Positions 11,087 to 21,095 of a stretch of DNA of 64,000 bases are shown here, one piece after another. Numbering within the stretch: position 1 is the first letter of the stretch; each line of letters starts with the position of its first letter. Location: assembly GCA_024641095.1 (NCBI GenBank), contig JAHEDR010000001.1, positions 508,387 through 572,386 of the forward strand. The letters run 5' to 3'. The notes below the pieces were generated by a model that saw only the letters and a list, made by a program, of their open reading frames with translations, was not told the DNA's origin and made no database searches. This DNA is from Rhodoluna sp. (GTDB lineage: Bacteria > Actinomycetota > Actinomycetes > Actinomycetales > Microbacteriaceae). Made by a program: the position numbers and the translations under genes.

Positions 11087-11983
11087 TTACCAGCCGCGTT
11101 CAGCCAAACGGTGCGGAGCAGGAATATCTGTGACGTTGATACCCACCATTGCTTCGCCAAGTCCACGACTTACCTGAGCCAAAACGTCAGGGTCGTTGTA
11201 GAAAGTAGTTGCCTTCACAATTGCCTTGGCACGCTCAGCCGGGTTGCCCGACTTGAAAATTCCTGAGCCAACGAAAACTCCGTCAGCCCCCATTTGCATC
11301 ATTAGTGCCGCGTCAGCTGGAGTTGCAACTCCACCTGCCACAAACATTACGACTGGAAGCTTTCCGGTTGAAGCAACTTCTCTTACTAGCTCGTATGGTG
11401 CCTGCAGTTCTTTCGCGGCTACGTATAGCTCGTCTTCTGACTTTGCAGCAAGAGCGCGAATTTCACCTGAAATGGTGCGAATGTGCTTCATTGCTTCAGA
11501 AACGTCACCGGTACCGGCTTCTCCCTTAGAGCGAATCATGGCCGCTCCTTCAGTAATTCGACGAAGCGCTTCGCCAAGGTTTGTTGCACCACAAACAAAC
11601 GGAACGTCAAACTTCCACTTATCGATGTGGTTTACGTAATCAGCTGGGCTCAAAACCTCTGACTCATCGATGTAGTCAACTTTGAGTGCTTGCAAAATTT
11701 GAGCCTCAACAAAGTGACCAATGCGAGCCTTAGCCATTACTGGAATTGAAACGGCCTTGATAATGCCATCGATCATGTCTGGGTCAGACATGCGTGATAC
11801 CCCACCCTGTGCGCGAATGTCAGCAGGTACTCGCTCAAGCGCCATTACTGCAACGGCTCCGGCGTCTTCAGCGATCTTTGCCTGTTCAGGGGTTACGACG
11901 TCCATAATGACGCCGCCCTTCATCATCTCGGCAAGGCCGCGCTTTACTAGGGGTGTTGATTTAGATGTCTGAGAATTGCTCAT
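11087..11983 (-). CDS. pdxS: Pyridoxal 5'-phosphate synthase subunit PdxS
   Basis: [30 protein letters not shown]. Confidence 0.97.
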   Translation of the reverse strand: MSNSQTSKSTPLVKRGLAEMMKGGVIMDVVTPEQAKIAEDAGAVAVMALERVPADIRAQGGVSRMSDPDMIDGIIKAVSIPVMAKARIGHFVEAQILQALKVDYIDESEVLSPADYVNHIDKWKFDVPFVCGATNLGEALRRITEGAAMIRSKGEAGTGDVSEAMKHIRTISGEIRALAAKSEDELYVAAKELQAPYELVREVASTGKLPVVMFVAGGVATPADAALMMQMGADGVFVGSGIFKSGNPAERAKAIVKATTFYNDPDVLAQVSRGLGEAMVGINVTDIPAPHRLAERGW

Positions 11984-12016
11984 GGCATAAGTCTAAGCCA
12001 AGCCACTACTGGCTAC

Positions 12017-12568
12017 TTAACCTTGTGAAACAGAAGCCCAGGCGGAAGCAATGTCTTTACGAACCTCACCCAGGAGCTTTGGCAGAGCCTTTGTCTCAGC
12101 AATGATTGGGAAGAAGTTTGCGTCATTCCTCCATCGCGGCACGATGTGCTGATGCAGATGACCGGCAATACCTGCGCCAGCGACTTCCCCTTGATTCATA
12201 CCAATGTTGAAACCGTGAGCGCCCGAAACCTTTTGCAGAACAGTCATAGCCTGCTGGGTAAGGGCACCAATCTCGGCGACTTCTTCTGGAGTAGCCAAGT
12301 CGTAAGTAGAGATATGGCGATAAGGGCAAACTAAGAGGTGACCTGAGTTGTATGGGAAAAGGTTAAGCAGCGCATAGGCGTGCTTTCCCCTAAATACGAT
12401 TAGAGACTCTTCATCTGGTTTATCAACCGCCAAGCAAAAAGGACAGTCTTGCTCAGCTGGTTGTTGACCGTGCTGAATGTAAACCAAGCGGTGCGGAGTC
12501 CAGAGGTGTTGGAAGGCATTCGGAACACCAGGCATGTCTGCCGATGACTGAATTGATTCCGGGCTCAC
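12017..12568 (-). CDS. HIT family hydrolase
   Basis: GHLHQHIVPRW HIT motif. Confidence 0.9.
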   Translation of the reverse strand: MSPESIQSSADMPGVPNAFQHLWTPHRLVYIQHGQQPAEQDCPFCLAVDKPDEESLIVFRGKHAYALLNLFPYNSGHLLVCPYRHISTYDLATPEEVAEIGALTQQAMTVLQKVSGAHGFNIGMNQGEVAGAGIAGHLHQHIVPRWRNDANFFPIIAETKALPKLLGEVRKDIASAWASVSQG

Positions 12569-12570
12569 TT

Positions 12571-14568
12571 CTAGACCTGCACCTTGGTTTCGATTGCCTC
12601 AAGAATGCGACGGACTGCATCGGCTACCGGGATGCCGTTCTCTTGTGAACCATCGCGGAAGCGGAAAGAAACAGCACCTGCGGCCTGATCGTTTTCGCCA
12701 GCGATAAGCATGAACGGAACCTTGGCCATGGTGTGGTTTCTAATCTTCTTCTGCATGCGGTCATCGGAATCATCAACCTGGGCTCGCACACCATGAGTGC
12801 GCAGTTCAGCAACAACGCCGTGTAGATATTCTGAGAATGCATCGGCAATAGGAACCGCGACAACCTGTACCGGGGCTAGCCAAGGTGGGAAGTGGCCCGC
12901 GTAGTGCTCAGTAAGTACACCAAAGAATCTCTCAACGGATCCGAATAGCGCACGGTGAATCATCACTGGACGCTGTTTAGTACCGTCTTGAGTTGTGTAG
13001 TCAAGGTCAAAACGCTCAGGAAGATTGAAATCAAGTTGAATCGTTGACATCTGCCAGGTTCTTCCGATTGCATCGCGCGCCTGCACCGAAATCTTTGGGC
13101 CGTAGAAAGCTGCCCCGCCCGGATCGGGAACAAGCTCAAGACCAGAGTCCGCTGCAACTTGCTCCAAAGTTTCTGTAGCGGTCTTCCAAATTTCGTCACT
13201 GCCAACGAATTTTGGATTGCCATCTTCTTTGGTTGAAAGTTCAAGGTAGAAATCGTTTAAGCCGTAATCCTTCAAGAGATTCAAAACGAATTGAAGAACA
13301 TCGGTGAGTTCTTGCTTCATATTTTCTTGCGTCACAAACAAGTGCGCGTCATCTTGAGTTAGCCCACGGACGCGAGTAAGGCCATGCAACACGCCACTCT
13401 TTTCATTGCGGTAAACGGTTCCGAACTCAAACATGCGTTGTGGCAGGTCGCGGTATGAACGCGGCTGGCTACGGTAAATCAAAATGTGGAACGGGCAGTT
13501 CATTGGCTTCAGGTAGTAATCCTGGCCAACCTTCTTTACGTTGCCCTCTTCGTCGAGTTCCTCATCCATGCGGATTGGTGGAAACATGCCGTCGGCGTAA
13601 GTCTGCAAGTGGCCCGAGATTTCAAAAAGGTTGCTCTTTGAAATATGCGGTGAATAAACGAAGTCATAGCCAGATTCTTCGTGGCGTTTGCGCGAGTAGT
13701 CCTCCATGACCTTGCGCATAATTCCACCCTTTGGATGGAACACCGCGAGACCGGAACCAATCTCCTCTGGAAATGAGAAAAGATCCAAATCAACGCCCAA
13801 GCGTCGGTGATCTCGTTTGGCAGCTTCCTCTAGGCGTTCTTGATGTGCTCGAAGTTCATCTTTGGTTGGCCAAGCGGTTCCATAAACGCGCTGAAGTTGC
13901 TTATTGTTTTCATTTCCTCGCCAGTATGCAGATGCAACGCGAGTCAAGGCAAAACCATTGCCAATCATTCGAGTATTTGGCAGGTGTGGACCGCGGCAAA
14001 GATCGCGCCAGAGTGTTTGACCCGATTGCGGATCTACATTGTCGTAAATAGTAAGTTCACCGGCACCAACCTCGGCTTCACCCTCGCCTAGGTCTGACCC
14101 TTTTAGTCCAATTAGCTCCAACTTGTATGGCTCACCTGAGAGCTCCACCTTGGCATCGTCATCGTTTGTCACCCTGCGCACAAATCGTTGCCCAGATTGA
14201 ACGATCTTCTGCATAGCCTTTTCGAGACTCTTCAGATCCTCAGGAGTAAAGGCATCGAGTACATCGAAGTCGTAGTAAAAACCATCTTTGATTGGGGGGC
14301 CAATTCCAAGCTTGGCTTCTGGATTTATGTTTTGAACTGCCTGAGCTAGTACGTGTGCGGTTGAGTGTCTAAGAATGTTCAGGCCGTCTTCGCTTGAGAT
14401 TGCAACGCCCTCGACGGTATCGCCGTTTGCCAACTTGTGGGCCAGGTCCTTTAATTCGCCGTTGACTCTCATGGCGACGATGGTTTTTTCTGTAAACAAC
14501 TTGAAACCATCAGCGCCTGCTTCGGCCACAACCGATGATCCATCGACGATTACGTTGAGAGTTGACAC
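12571..14568 (-). CDS. thrS: Threonyl-tRNA synthetase
   Basis: TGS, HxxxH editing and class II motifs ([12 protein letters not shown]); likely GTG start ([10 protein letters not shown]). Confidence 0.95.
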   Translation of the reverse strand: MSTLNVIVDGSSVVAEAGADGFKLFTEKTIVAMRVNGELKDLAHKLANGDTVEGVAISSEDGLNILRHSTAHVLAQAVQNINPEAKLGIGPPIKDGFYYDFDVLDAFTPEDLKSLEKAMQKIVQSGQRFVRRVTNDDDAKVELSGEPYKLELIGLKGSDLGEGEAEVGAGELTIYDNVDPQSGQTLWRDLCRGPHLPNTRMIGNGFALTRVASAYWRGNENNKQLQRVYGTAWPTKDELRAHQERLEEAAKRDHRRLGVDLDLFSFPEEIGSGLAVFHPKGGIMRKVMEDYSRKRHEESGYDFVYSPHISKSNLFEISGHLQTYADGMFPPIRMDEELDEEGNVKKVGQDYYLKPMNCPFHILIYRSQPRSYRDLPQRMFEFGTVYRNEKSGVLHGLTRVRGLTQDDAHLFVTQENMKQELTDVLQFVLNLLKDYGLNDFYLELSTKEDGNPKFVGSDEIWKTATETLEQVAADSGLELVPDPGGAAFYGPKISVQARDAIGRTWQMSTIQLDFNLPERFDLDYTTQDGTKQRPVMIHRALFGSVERFFGVLTEHYAGHFPPWLAPVQVVAVPIADAFSEYLHGVVAELRTHGVRAQVDDSDDRMQKKIRNHTMAKVPFMLIAGENDQAAGAVSFRFRDGSQENGIPVADAVRRILEAIETKVQV

Positions 14569-14666
14569 AAAAACCTCATTTAGCTTGAAATATTGCTCTA
14601 ATCCTAACCTCGTGCGGCCTGCGAGCCTGCCTGCCAAATCGGGTGATTGTGCTATTTTTCTGAATT

Positions 14667-15404
14667 ATGACCAAACCCAAAATTGTGAAGCTTGATGAAG
14701 CCGTTATGGCCAATCAAGAGTTCCAACGTTCGGTGATGGCCGCCAAGCTAAATTGGCTTCGCGCGGGAGTCCTAGGCGCCAACGATGGAATTGTCTCCAC
14801 AGCGGGTTTAGTTATGGGTGTTGCCGGTGCGACCACCGATTCTTCTGCGATTCTGATTGCCGGTGTTGCCGGTCTGGTTGCCGGTTCGATTTCAATGGCT
14901 GGTGGAGAGTACACCTCGGTAAGCGCCCAAAAAGACAGTGAAAAGGCCGCTCTTGAAAAGGAGCGCCGCGAACTTGCCGAAGATCCAGAGGGTGAGCTGC
15001 GCGAGCTGGCATGGTTCTATGAACAAAAAGGCATGTCACTGGAACTTGCAACCAAGGTGGCTAAAGAGCTAACTGCTAAAGATGCACTCAAGGCTCACGC
15101 TGAGGCTGAGTTGGGCATTGACTCTGAACAGCACGCTAGCCCGGGTCAAGCCGCATTGGCCTCATTTATTGCTTTCGCCGGAGGTTCCCTTCTGCCGCTA
15201 CTTGCGGTTACCGGACCTTGGATTTCCGCGCGTATCCCGGTAACAGTTTTTGCGGTTGTGGCTTCACTTGCGATCACTGGCTATGTGGGAGCAAAAATTG
15301 GCGGCGCCAAATCAGCGGCGGCAATTATTCGAAACGTTGTGGTGAGCTTGCTTACCATGGGTATCACTTATGGCATTGGTCAATTGGTAGGTACAGCTAT
15401 CTAG
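14667..15404 (+). CDS. VIT1/CCC1 family transporter (Fe/Mn)
   Basis: LGANDGIVSTAGLVMGVAGA, GSISMAGGEYTSVSAQKDSE. Confidence 0.9.
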   Translation: MTKPKIVKLDEAVMANQEFQRSVMAAKLNWLRAGVLGANDGIVSTAGLVMGVAGATTDSSAILIAGVAGLVAGSISMAGGEYTSVSAQKDSEKAALEKERRELAEDPEGELRELAWFYEQKGMSLELATKVAKELTAKDALKAHAEAELGIDSEQHASPGQAALASFIAFAGGSLLPLLAVTGPWISARIPVTVFAVVASLAITGYVGAKIGGAKSAAAIIRNVVVSLLTMGITYGIGQLVGTAI

Positions 15405-15429
15405 CGATTCCCCCAGTTATGCTGGTTGT

Positions 15430-16908
15430 GTGAATTCAAAGAAGAAAATTGACGTAGCCCTGGTTGGTGGGGGCATCATGAGTGCCACTCTCGGCACCTT
15501 TCTAAAGCTTCTAAAGCCAGAATTGACAATCGAAGTCTTTGAGCGACTCGAAGGTACCGCTCTTGAGAGCAGCAACCCTTGGAATAACGCGGGAACCGGT
15601 CACGCGGCACTCTGCGAACTTAACTACATGCCTGACTCTAAGGATGGCAGCCTACCAAACCCTGCCAAGGCAGTAGCAATTAATGAGCAGTTTCAACTTT
15701 CTAGGCAGTTCTGGTCTTATCTAGTTGAAAACCAGATTCTGAAATCACCAAGCACCTTCATCAACGCCACACCTCACATGACTTTTGTTCGAGGCGCGAA
15801 AGATGTTGACTACCTACGCCGCAGATTTGAAGCACTAAAAACACAGCCGCTTTTTGCCGGCATTGAATACTCAGAAGACCCAAAGCAAATCGCCGAGTGG
15901 GCACCCCTTTTAATCAAAGGCCGCACCGCGGATGAGCCGATTGCTGCAACCAGAATTAACAGCGGAACAGACGTTGACTTTGGTGCAATCACAAATCAAC
16001 TTTTTGAATACCTTGCAAAAAACGGTGTTGCTGTTCACACTGCATCCGAGGTAACTGATTTGGTGCGCGACCGAGACAACTCTTGGAACATCAAAGTAAA
16101 GAACACAGCTACTTCTTCAACCGAATACTTGAACTCGAAGTTTGTTTTCGTGGGTGCCGGTGGTTGGGCGCTAAAGCTTCTTCAGAAGTCTGGCATCGCC
16201 GAGGCCAAGGGATACGGCACATTCCCGGTCGGTGGGCAGTGGCTACGAACCGATAATCCAAAGATTGTTGCACAACACAAAGCTAAGGTTTACAGCCAAG
16301 CCTCTGTTGGCGCCCCGCCGATGTCTGTCCCTCACCTAGACACACGAGTCGTCAACGGAAAGCCTTCGTTGCTGTTTGGCCCTTACGCAACCGCAAACCC
16401 AAAGTTCCTTAAGAATGGCAGCATCTTTGACCTGCCTGCCTCTCTTCGCCCGGCAAACCTAATTCCATACCTTGCCGTAGGCCTCACCAACTTCTCACTG
16501 GTGCAGTACCTCGTTGGCGAATTACTTAAGACAAAGTCACGTAAATTCCAATCTCTGCAGGAATTCATGCCGAGCGCAAAAGCCGAAGACTGGCAGCTTC
16601 TGAATGCCGGTCAACGCGCGCAGGTAATCAAGAAAGATTCGGTAAAGGGCGGCGTGCTTCAATTTGGTACCGAGGTTATTACTGCTCGCGACGGAAGCAT
16701 TTCTGGTCTACTTGGTGCATCACCGGGTGCGTCTACTGCTGTGCACGTGATGCTTCAGGTTTTGGAAAGAAGTTTTGCTTCGGAATTTTCATCATGGAAG
16801 AAGCAGATTTCTAAGATGATTCCAAGCTTCGGAACAAAGCTCTCCGATGACCCAAAGAAGGCTGCGGCCTCACTGGCATCAACTGCCAAAACTTTGAATC
16901 TGAATTAG
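15430..16908 (+). CDS. mqo: Malate:quinone oxidoreductase
   Basis: VALVGGGIMSATLGTFLKLL, NAGTGHAALCELNY, SPGASTAV. Confidence 0.95.
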   Translation: MNSKKKIDVALVGGGIMSATLGTFLKLLKPELTIEVFERLEGTALESSNPWNNAGTGHAALCELNYMPDSKDGSLPNPAKAVAINEQFQLSRQFWSYLVENQILKSPSTFINATPHMTFVRGAKDVDYLRRRFEALKTQPLFAGIEYSEDPKQIAEWAPLLIKGRTADEPIAATRINSGTDVDFGAITNQLFEYLAKNGVAVHTASEVTDLVRDRDNSWNIKVKNTATSSTEYLNSKFVFVGAGGWALKLLQKSGIAEAKGYGTFPVGGQWLRTDNPKIVAQHKAKVYSQASVGAPPMSVPHLDTRVVNGKPSLLFGPYATANPKFLKNGSIFDLPASLRPANLIPYLAVGLTNFSLVQYLVGELLKTKSRKFQSLQEFMPSAKAEDWQLLNAGQRAQVIKKDSVKGGVLQFGTEVITARDGSISGLLGASPGASTAVHVMLQVLERSFASEFSSWKKQISKMIPSFGTKLSDDPKKAAASLASTAKTLNLN

Positions 16909-16913
16909 TTTTT

Positions 16914-16988
16914 TGGTGGTCGATACTGGGATCGAACCAGTGACCCCTTCCATGTCAAGGAAGTGCGCTACCGCTGCGCCAATCGACC
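16914..16988 (-). tRNA. tRNA-Val (GAC), CCA encoded
   Basis: Minus strand GGTCGATTGGCGCAGCGGTAGCGCACTTCCTTGACATGGAAG...GGTTCGATCCCAGTATCGACCACCA; cloverleaf folds by eye. Confidence 0.93.
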
Positions 16989-17025
16989 GAAGTAAGAACC
17001 AGATTTGTAAACCCAGAACTTTTCG

Positions 17026-17100
17026 AGGTGGAGACGGGATTTGAACCCGTGGGTTTACAGCTTTGCAGGCTGTTGCTTTGGGCCGCTCAGCCACTCCACC
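17026..17100 (-). tRNA. tRNA-Cys (GCA)
   Basis: Minus strand GGTGGAGTGGCTGAGCGG...ACAGCCTGCAAAGCTGT...GGGTTCAAATCCCGTCTCCACCT. Confidence 0.92.
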
Positions 17101-17130
17101 ATGCTTTTGCGAGGCTTACGCCCTACTGCG

Positions 17131-17203
17131 AGCGGATGACGAGATTCGAACTCGCGACCCCAACCTTGGCAAGGTTGTGCTCTACCAACTGAGCCACATC
17201 CGC
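17131..17203 (-). tRNA. tRNA-Gly (GCC)
   Basis: Minus strand GCGGATGTGGCTCAGTTGGTAGAGCACAACCTTGCCAAGGTTGGGGTCGCGAGTTCGAATCTCGTCATCCGCT. Confidence 0.95.
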
Positions 17204-17227
17204 GTGCCTTGTTTCCAAGACTTGGCT

Positions 17228-17256
17228 ACTCTAACCGAAATTTCCGGCCATCGCAA
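17228..17256 (-). promoter_or_regulatory. Sigma-70-type promoter for the tRNA cluster
   Basis: Minus strand TTGCGA-N17-TAGAGT just upstream of tRNA-Gly. Confidence 0.6.
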
Positions 17257-17273
17257 ACTTCTTTAGAGGGTGT

Positions 17274-18551
17274 CTAGCCCTTCCAGGACCATCTTGGGTC
17301 AGCCTCTGAGTAGGCATTCTCGCCGTGAAGCACGTTATCGACGCCAGCAATTTCATCGGTGCTGGTCACTCTAAATCCAATGGTCTTTTGAATCAGAATT
17401 CCGATCAAGTACGAAATCACAAACGCATATACCAAAACTACGAGTGCGCCTATTGCTTGCTTACCAAGTTGAGCTGGCCCGGATCCCAGGAATAACCCAA
17501 CACCGGTTCCAAACAAACCGATAAATAGTGTGCCCACAAGACCACCTACAAGGTGAATTCCCACTACATCCAATGAATCGTCGAAACCCAAGATGTACTT
17601 CAATTCAATTGCGAGGGCACAGACAACACCAACTATGACGCCAAGCAACAATGCGAAAACAGGCTGAAGGTATGCGCAGCTTGGAGTGATTGCCACCAAA
17701 CCTGCAACTGCCCCCGATGCCGCGCCAATTGAGGTTGGCTTTTTGTGCGCGATTTGTTCGTAGGCAATCCAACTCAACATTGCACCAACCGGAGCGGCCA
17801 AAGTATTAATGAACGATAAGGACGCTATGCCATCTGCTGCCAATTCCGACCCGGCATTGAACCCAAACCATCCAAACCAAAGTATCGCCGCACCAATTAG
17901 AGTCAGTGGCACGTTGTGCGGTGCATGCATTCCTTTAGTAAATCCAAAACGCTTGCCAACCACTAGAGCTAGAGCCAGTGCCGAAGCTCCGGATGCCACC
18001 TCAACCACGGTGCCGCCGGCAAAGTCCAATACGCCAACGTTATAGACCAACCAACCGCCGTCGACAACCTTGCCGTCCTGTGCAGTGAAGTTGAAGATCC
18101 AACTTGCAACCGGAAAATAAACGAGAACGGCCCAGATTCCTCCAAAGAGCATCCAAGACCCAAATTTTGCGCGGTCAGCAATTGCACCCGAAATTAGTGC
18201 AACGGTAATGATGGCAAAGGTTCCCTGAAAACCAGCAAATGCAAGCCCAAAACCATCTCCGGCTTTTGCCTGAGAGAGCACATCGTTCAAGAACAACTTT
18301 TCTACATCTATTCCGAAGACGCCATCCACACCAATGAAGGCTCCCGTGCCGGCCGAGCCAAAGGTCATCGCATAGCCAAAGACAACCCACATCACCCCGA
18401 TCATCGCGAGCGAACCAAAACTCATCATCATCATGCTGACGACGCTTGATGCACGCACTAGACCGCCGTAGAAGAATGCCAGGCCTGGTGTCATAAACAG
18501 CACCAACGCCGAGCAAATAATTAGGAACATTGTGGTGTTCTGATGAATCAT
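17274..18551 (-). CDS. amt: Ammonium transporter (Amt2); first twin-His position is Glu
   Basis: TPGLAFFYGGLVRA, DDSLDVVGIHLVGG; GTVVEVASG at the position that is usually GTxVHIxAG; start at MIHQNTT. Confidence 0.93.
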   Translation of the reverse strand: MIHQNTTMFLIICSALVLFMTPGLAFFYGGLVRASSVVSMMMMSFGSLAMIGVMWVVFGYAMTFGSAGTGAFIGVDGVFGIDVEKLFLNDVLSQAKAGDGFGLAFAGFQGTFAIITVALISGAIADRAKFGSWMLFGGIWAVLVYFPVASWIFNFTAQDGKVVDGGWLVYNVGVLDFAGGTVVEVASGASALALALVVGKRFGFTKGMHAPHNVPLTLIGAAILWFGWFGFNAGSELAADGIASLSFINTLAAPVGAMLSWIAYEQIAHKKPTSIGAASGAVAGLVAITPSCAYLQPVFALLLGVIVGVVCALAIELKYILGFDDSLDVVGIHLVGGLVGTLFIGLFGTGVGLFLGSGPAQLGKQAIGALVVLVYAFVISYLIGILIQKTIGFRVTSTDEIAGVDNVLHGENAYSEADPRWSWKG

Positions 18552-18570
18552 TCTTCTACCTTTCAAACGC

Positions 18571-18608
18571 GCCAAAAGGAGGAGCCCTTGTGAGCTCCTC
18601 CCCTTGGC
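18571..18608 (-). terminator. Strong hairpin between the two amt genes (attenuator or processing/terminator element)
   Basis: Minus strand GCCAAgggGAGGAGC-loop-GCTCCTCcttTTGGC; no U-tract, lies directly upstream of the amt2 RBS. Confidence 0.5.
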
Positions 18609-18620
18609 TAAATACTTTGT

Positions 18621-19889
18621 TTAGCCGCGGTCTGCACCAAACGCATAAGCCTCTTCACCGTGTACGACAGTGTCGATTCCAGCAATTTCATCTTGTGCCT
18701 TCACGCGGAAACCGATTGTTTTCTCAATCGCGAATCCGATGATCAAAGCCATGACGAAGCTGTAAACCAAGACGGCCGCCGCACCAAGTGCTTGTGCACC
18801 AAACTGGTGCCAGCCAAATCCAAATGCTGCGCCAACTCCGTTACCGAAGATACCAATCCAAAGAGTTCCCACGATTCCACCAACTAGGTGAATACCAACC
18901 ACATCAAGCGAGTCGTCGAAACCAAATGAGAACTTTAGATCTACAGCAAGAGCACACAGGGCTCCAGCAACAAGACCTAGAAGAATCGCATAAACCGGAT
19001 CAAGAGATGCACAAGCCGGAGTAATTGCAACTAGACCCGCAATAGCGCCAGAACCTGCACCAATAGAGGTTGCTTTGCCGTGCTTGATCTTCTCAACGAA
19101 AATCCAGCCAAGCATTGCCGCTGCAGGAGCAGCCAGAGTATTGATGAATGCAATAGAAGCGATTCCGTCTGCCGCAAGCTCTGAACCTGCGTTGAAACCA
19201 AACCAACCGAACCAAAGCAGTGCAACACCCAAAAGGGTTAGCGGCACATTGTGAGGCTGCGTGATGCCCTTGCTAAATCCAAAACGCTTTCCAAGCACAA
19301 TTGCAAGAGCTAGACCAGCTGCACCCGCATTGATGTGAACTGCGGTGCCTCCAGCAAAGTCAATTACGCCAAGTCCGTAAACGATCCAGCCGCCATCAAC
19401 GACTTTTCCATCCACAAGCGTGAAGTTGAAAACCCAGTTGGCGACTGGGAAATAAACCAAAGTTGCCCACACGCCGGCAAAAATCATCCAGGCACCAAAT
19501 TTTGCACGGTCTGCGATGGCACCCGAAATAAGCGCAACGGTAATGATTGCAAAGGTCGCCTGGAAAGCAACGAAGGCCATTGACGGGAATGCACCCGCTG
19601 GAGCTGCTGCATCTGCAACTTGAGCCTCAAGACCCAAGAATGAAGTGTCAATTCCAAACCATCCATCGATTCCAAAGAATGACTCAGTGCCACCATTTGA
19701 AAATGCGATTGCGTATCCGTAAAGAACCCATAGAACTGCAATCAGCCCTAGCGATCCGAAACTCAGCATCATCATGCTGACCACGCTCTTGGCCTTAACC
19801 ATTCCTCCATAGAAGAATGCCAAGCCTGGCGTCATAAGTAGAACTAGTGCTGCTGAAACGAGCACAAAAGCGGTGTTACCTTGATCCAC
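18621..19889 (-). CDS. amt: Ammonium transporter (Amt1), canonical twin-His
   Basis: TPGLAFFYGGMVKAKS, GTAVHINAG, DDSLDVVGIHLVGG. Confidence 0.95.
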   Translation of the reverse strand: MDQGNTAFVLVSAALVLLMTPGLAFFYGGMVKAKSVVSMMMLSFGSLGLIAVLWVLYGYAIAFSNGGTESFFGIDGWFGIDTSFLGLEAQVADAAAPAGAFPSMAFVAFQATFAIITVALISGAIADRAKFGAWMIFAGVWATLVYFPVANWVFNFTLVDGKVVDGGWIVYGLGVIDFAGGTAVHINAGAAGLALAIVLGKRFGFSKGITQPHNVPLTLLGVALLWFGWFGFNAGSELAADGIASIAFINTLAAPAAAMLGWIFVEKIKHGKATSIGAGSGAIAGLVAITPACASLDPVYAILLGLVAGALCALAVDLKFSFGFDDSLDVVGIHLVGGIVGTLWIGIFGNGVGAAFGFGWHQFGAQALGAAAVLVYSFVMALIIGFAIEKTIGFRVKAQDEIAGIDTVVHGEEAYAFGADRG

Positions 19890-19964
19890 TTGTTTACCTC
19901 TCTCTAAGAAAACAAATAGAAGCCAGAAAAGCCTGGCGACTAATAGAGAGTTTGGCGGCTCAAG

Positions 19965-20002
19965 GTTTCGGTTCTAAACCTGAAATGTTTCGTGTTTGTA
20001 AA
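19965..20002 (-). promoter_or_regulatory. Putative GlnR-type operator upstream of amt1
   Basis: Minus strand TTTAC-N6-GAAAC-N6-GGTTT-N6-GAAAC; candidate -10 TATTAG 19 nt downstream. Confidence 0.6.
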
Positions 20003-20010
20003 AGGTCCAA

Positions 20011-21012
20011 CTACTCGGACATGGCCCCAAGCCTCGAAACGGCACGGAGATACTTCTTTCTGTAGCCACCCGAAAGGTATTCAGGCGAAAAGAGCTCGGT
20101 CAATGCTGCACCGGTGCCGCGCATTTGAATCTGGGATTCATAGGCTCGATCAACAAATGCAACGAATCTAAGAGCATCAACTTGGTTGTGCAGTACGTGG
20201 CAATTCAAGATTACCAAACCACTCAGATCCTGAAGTAGTCGCCCGTATCTAGAAGGGTGGATTGTCGAAAGATGCTGAAGAAGAGAGTCGAACTCGTCTA
20301 CCGCCGTGGCCGCCGGCTCACGAGTGCTTAGCCACTGCTCCACTTCCGCTTCGGTGTGAACTCGCGCTTCCAACTCAAGCGGTCTATGGCGATGATCTTC
20401 TCCATCAATTCGCATCATCTTGAACTGGTCGGCGATTCCATGGATTTCTCTAGTGAAGTCAGCGGCGGCAAAGCGCCCCTCGCCTAAAGCGTTCGGCGGA
20501 GTGTTGCTTGTTGCTGCAAATCGAATGCCCTTGGGAGCAAGTTCATTTAGCAACCTGGACATCATCATTGTGTCGCCCGGGTCGTCGAGTTCAAACTCAT
20601 CGATGCAAATTAGCTGGAACTTGGAGAGCGCTTGTACAGCTTCAGCAAAACCAAGTGCGCCAATCAGGCTTGTGTAGGCGATGAAACTGCCGAATGCCTT
20701 TTTGCCTTTGAACTCGTGCCACACTGCAGCAAGAAGGTGGGTTTTACCAACACCAAATCCACCATCCAAATAGATTCCAGTTGGAATAGGCTCAGCCTTG
20801 CTAAAAAGCTTCTTGGCCACTTTGCCACTGGCAAATGCCCTAGCAGCAGACTGTACCAGGGCCTGACTTGGATATTCTGAGTGAGGCACATAGGTGTCAA
20901 AGGTCGCGCTTTCAAATTCACGAGGCGGCACCAGCTCGGCTAGCAATTGTGTGACCGAAACCTGCGGGTGCAGGGCCACGAGAGTAGCGAATTTATCGCG
21001 TTGGATTGCCAA
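20011..21012 (-). CDS. zapE: Cell division ATPase ZapE (AFG1-like)
   Basis: YLDGGFGVGKTHLLAA, LICIDEFELDDPGD, ATSNTPP. Confidence 0.93.
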   Translation of the reverse strand: MAIQRDKFATLVALHPQVSVTQLLAELVPPREFESATFDTYVPHSEYPSQALVQSAARAFASGKVAKKLFSKAEPIPTGIYLDGGFGVGKTHLLAAVWHEFKGKKAFGSFIAYTSLIGALGFAEAVQALSKFQLICIDEFELDDPGDTMMMSRLLNELAPKGIRFAATSNTPPNALGEGRFAAADFTREIHGIADQFKMMRIDGEDHRHRPLELEARVHTEAEVEQWLSTREPAATAVDEFDSLLQHLSTIHPSRYGRLLQDLSGLVILNCHVLHNQVDALRFVAFVDRAYESQIQMRGTGAALTELFSPEYLSGGYRKKYLRAVSRLGAMSE

Positions 21013-21095
21013 TTATTACCTAGCCGTTGGTTGTAAAGGGTTCTTGAGTTAACCTAGTTCATGAACGCTCCAACTAAAGAAGGAATCGCTGAAAC

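Noticed and set aside
14569-14666. Possible T-box leader for thrS
   Set aside because: The upstream region is under 100 bp and shows no T-box core sequence.
16879-17266. ORFs 16879..17094 (-) and 17063..17266 (+)
   Set aside because: They lie across the tRNA-Val/Cys/Gly genes; MAERPKATACKAVNPRVQIPSPP is a typical tRNA-derived false ORF.
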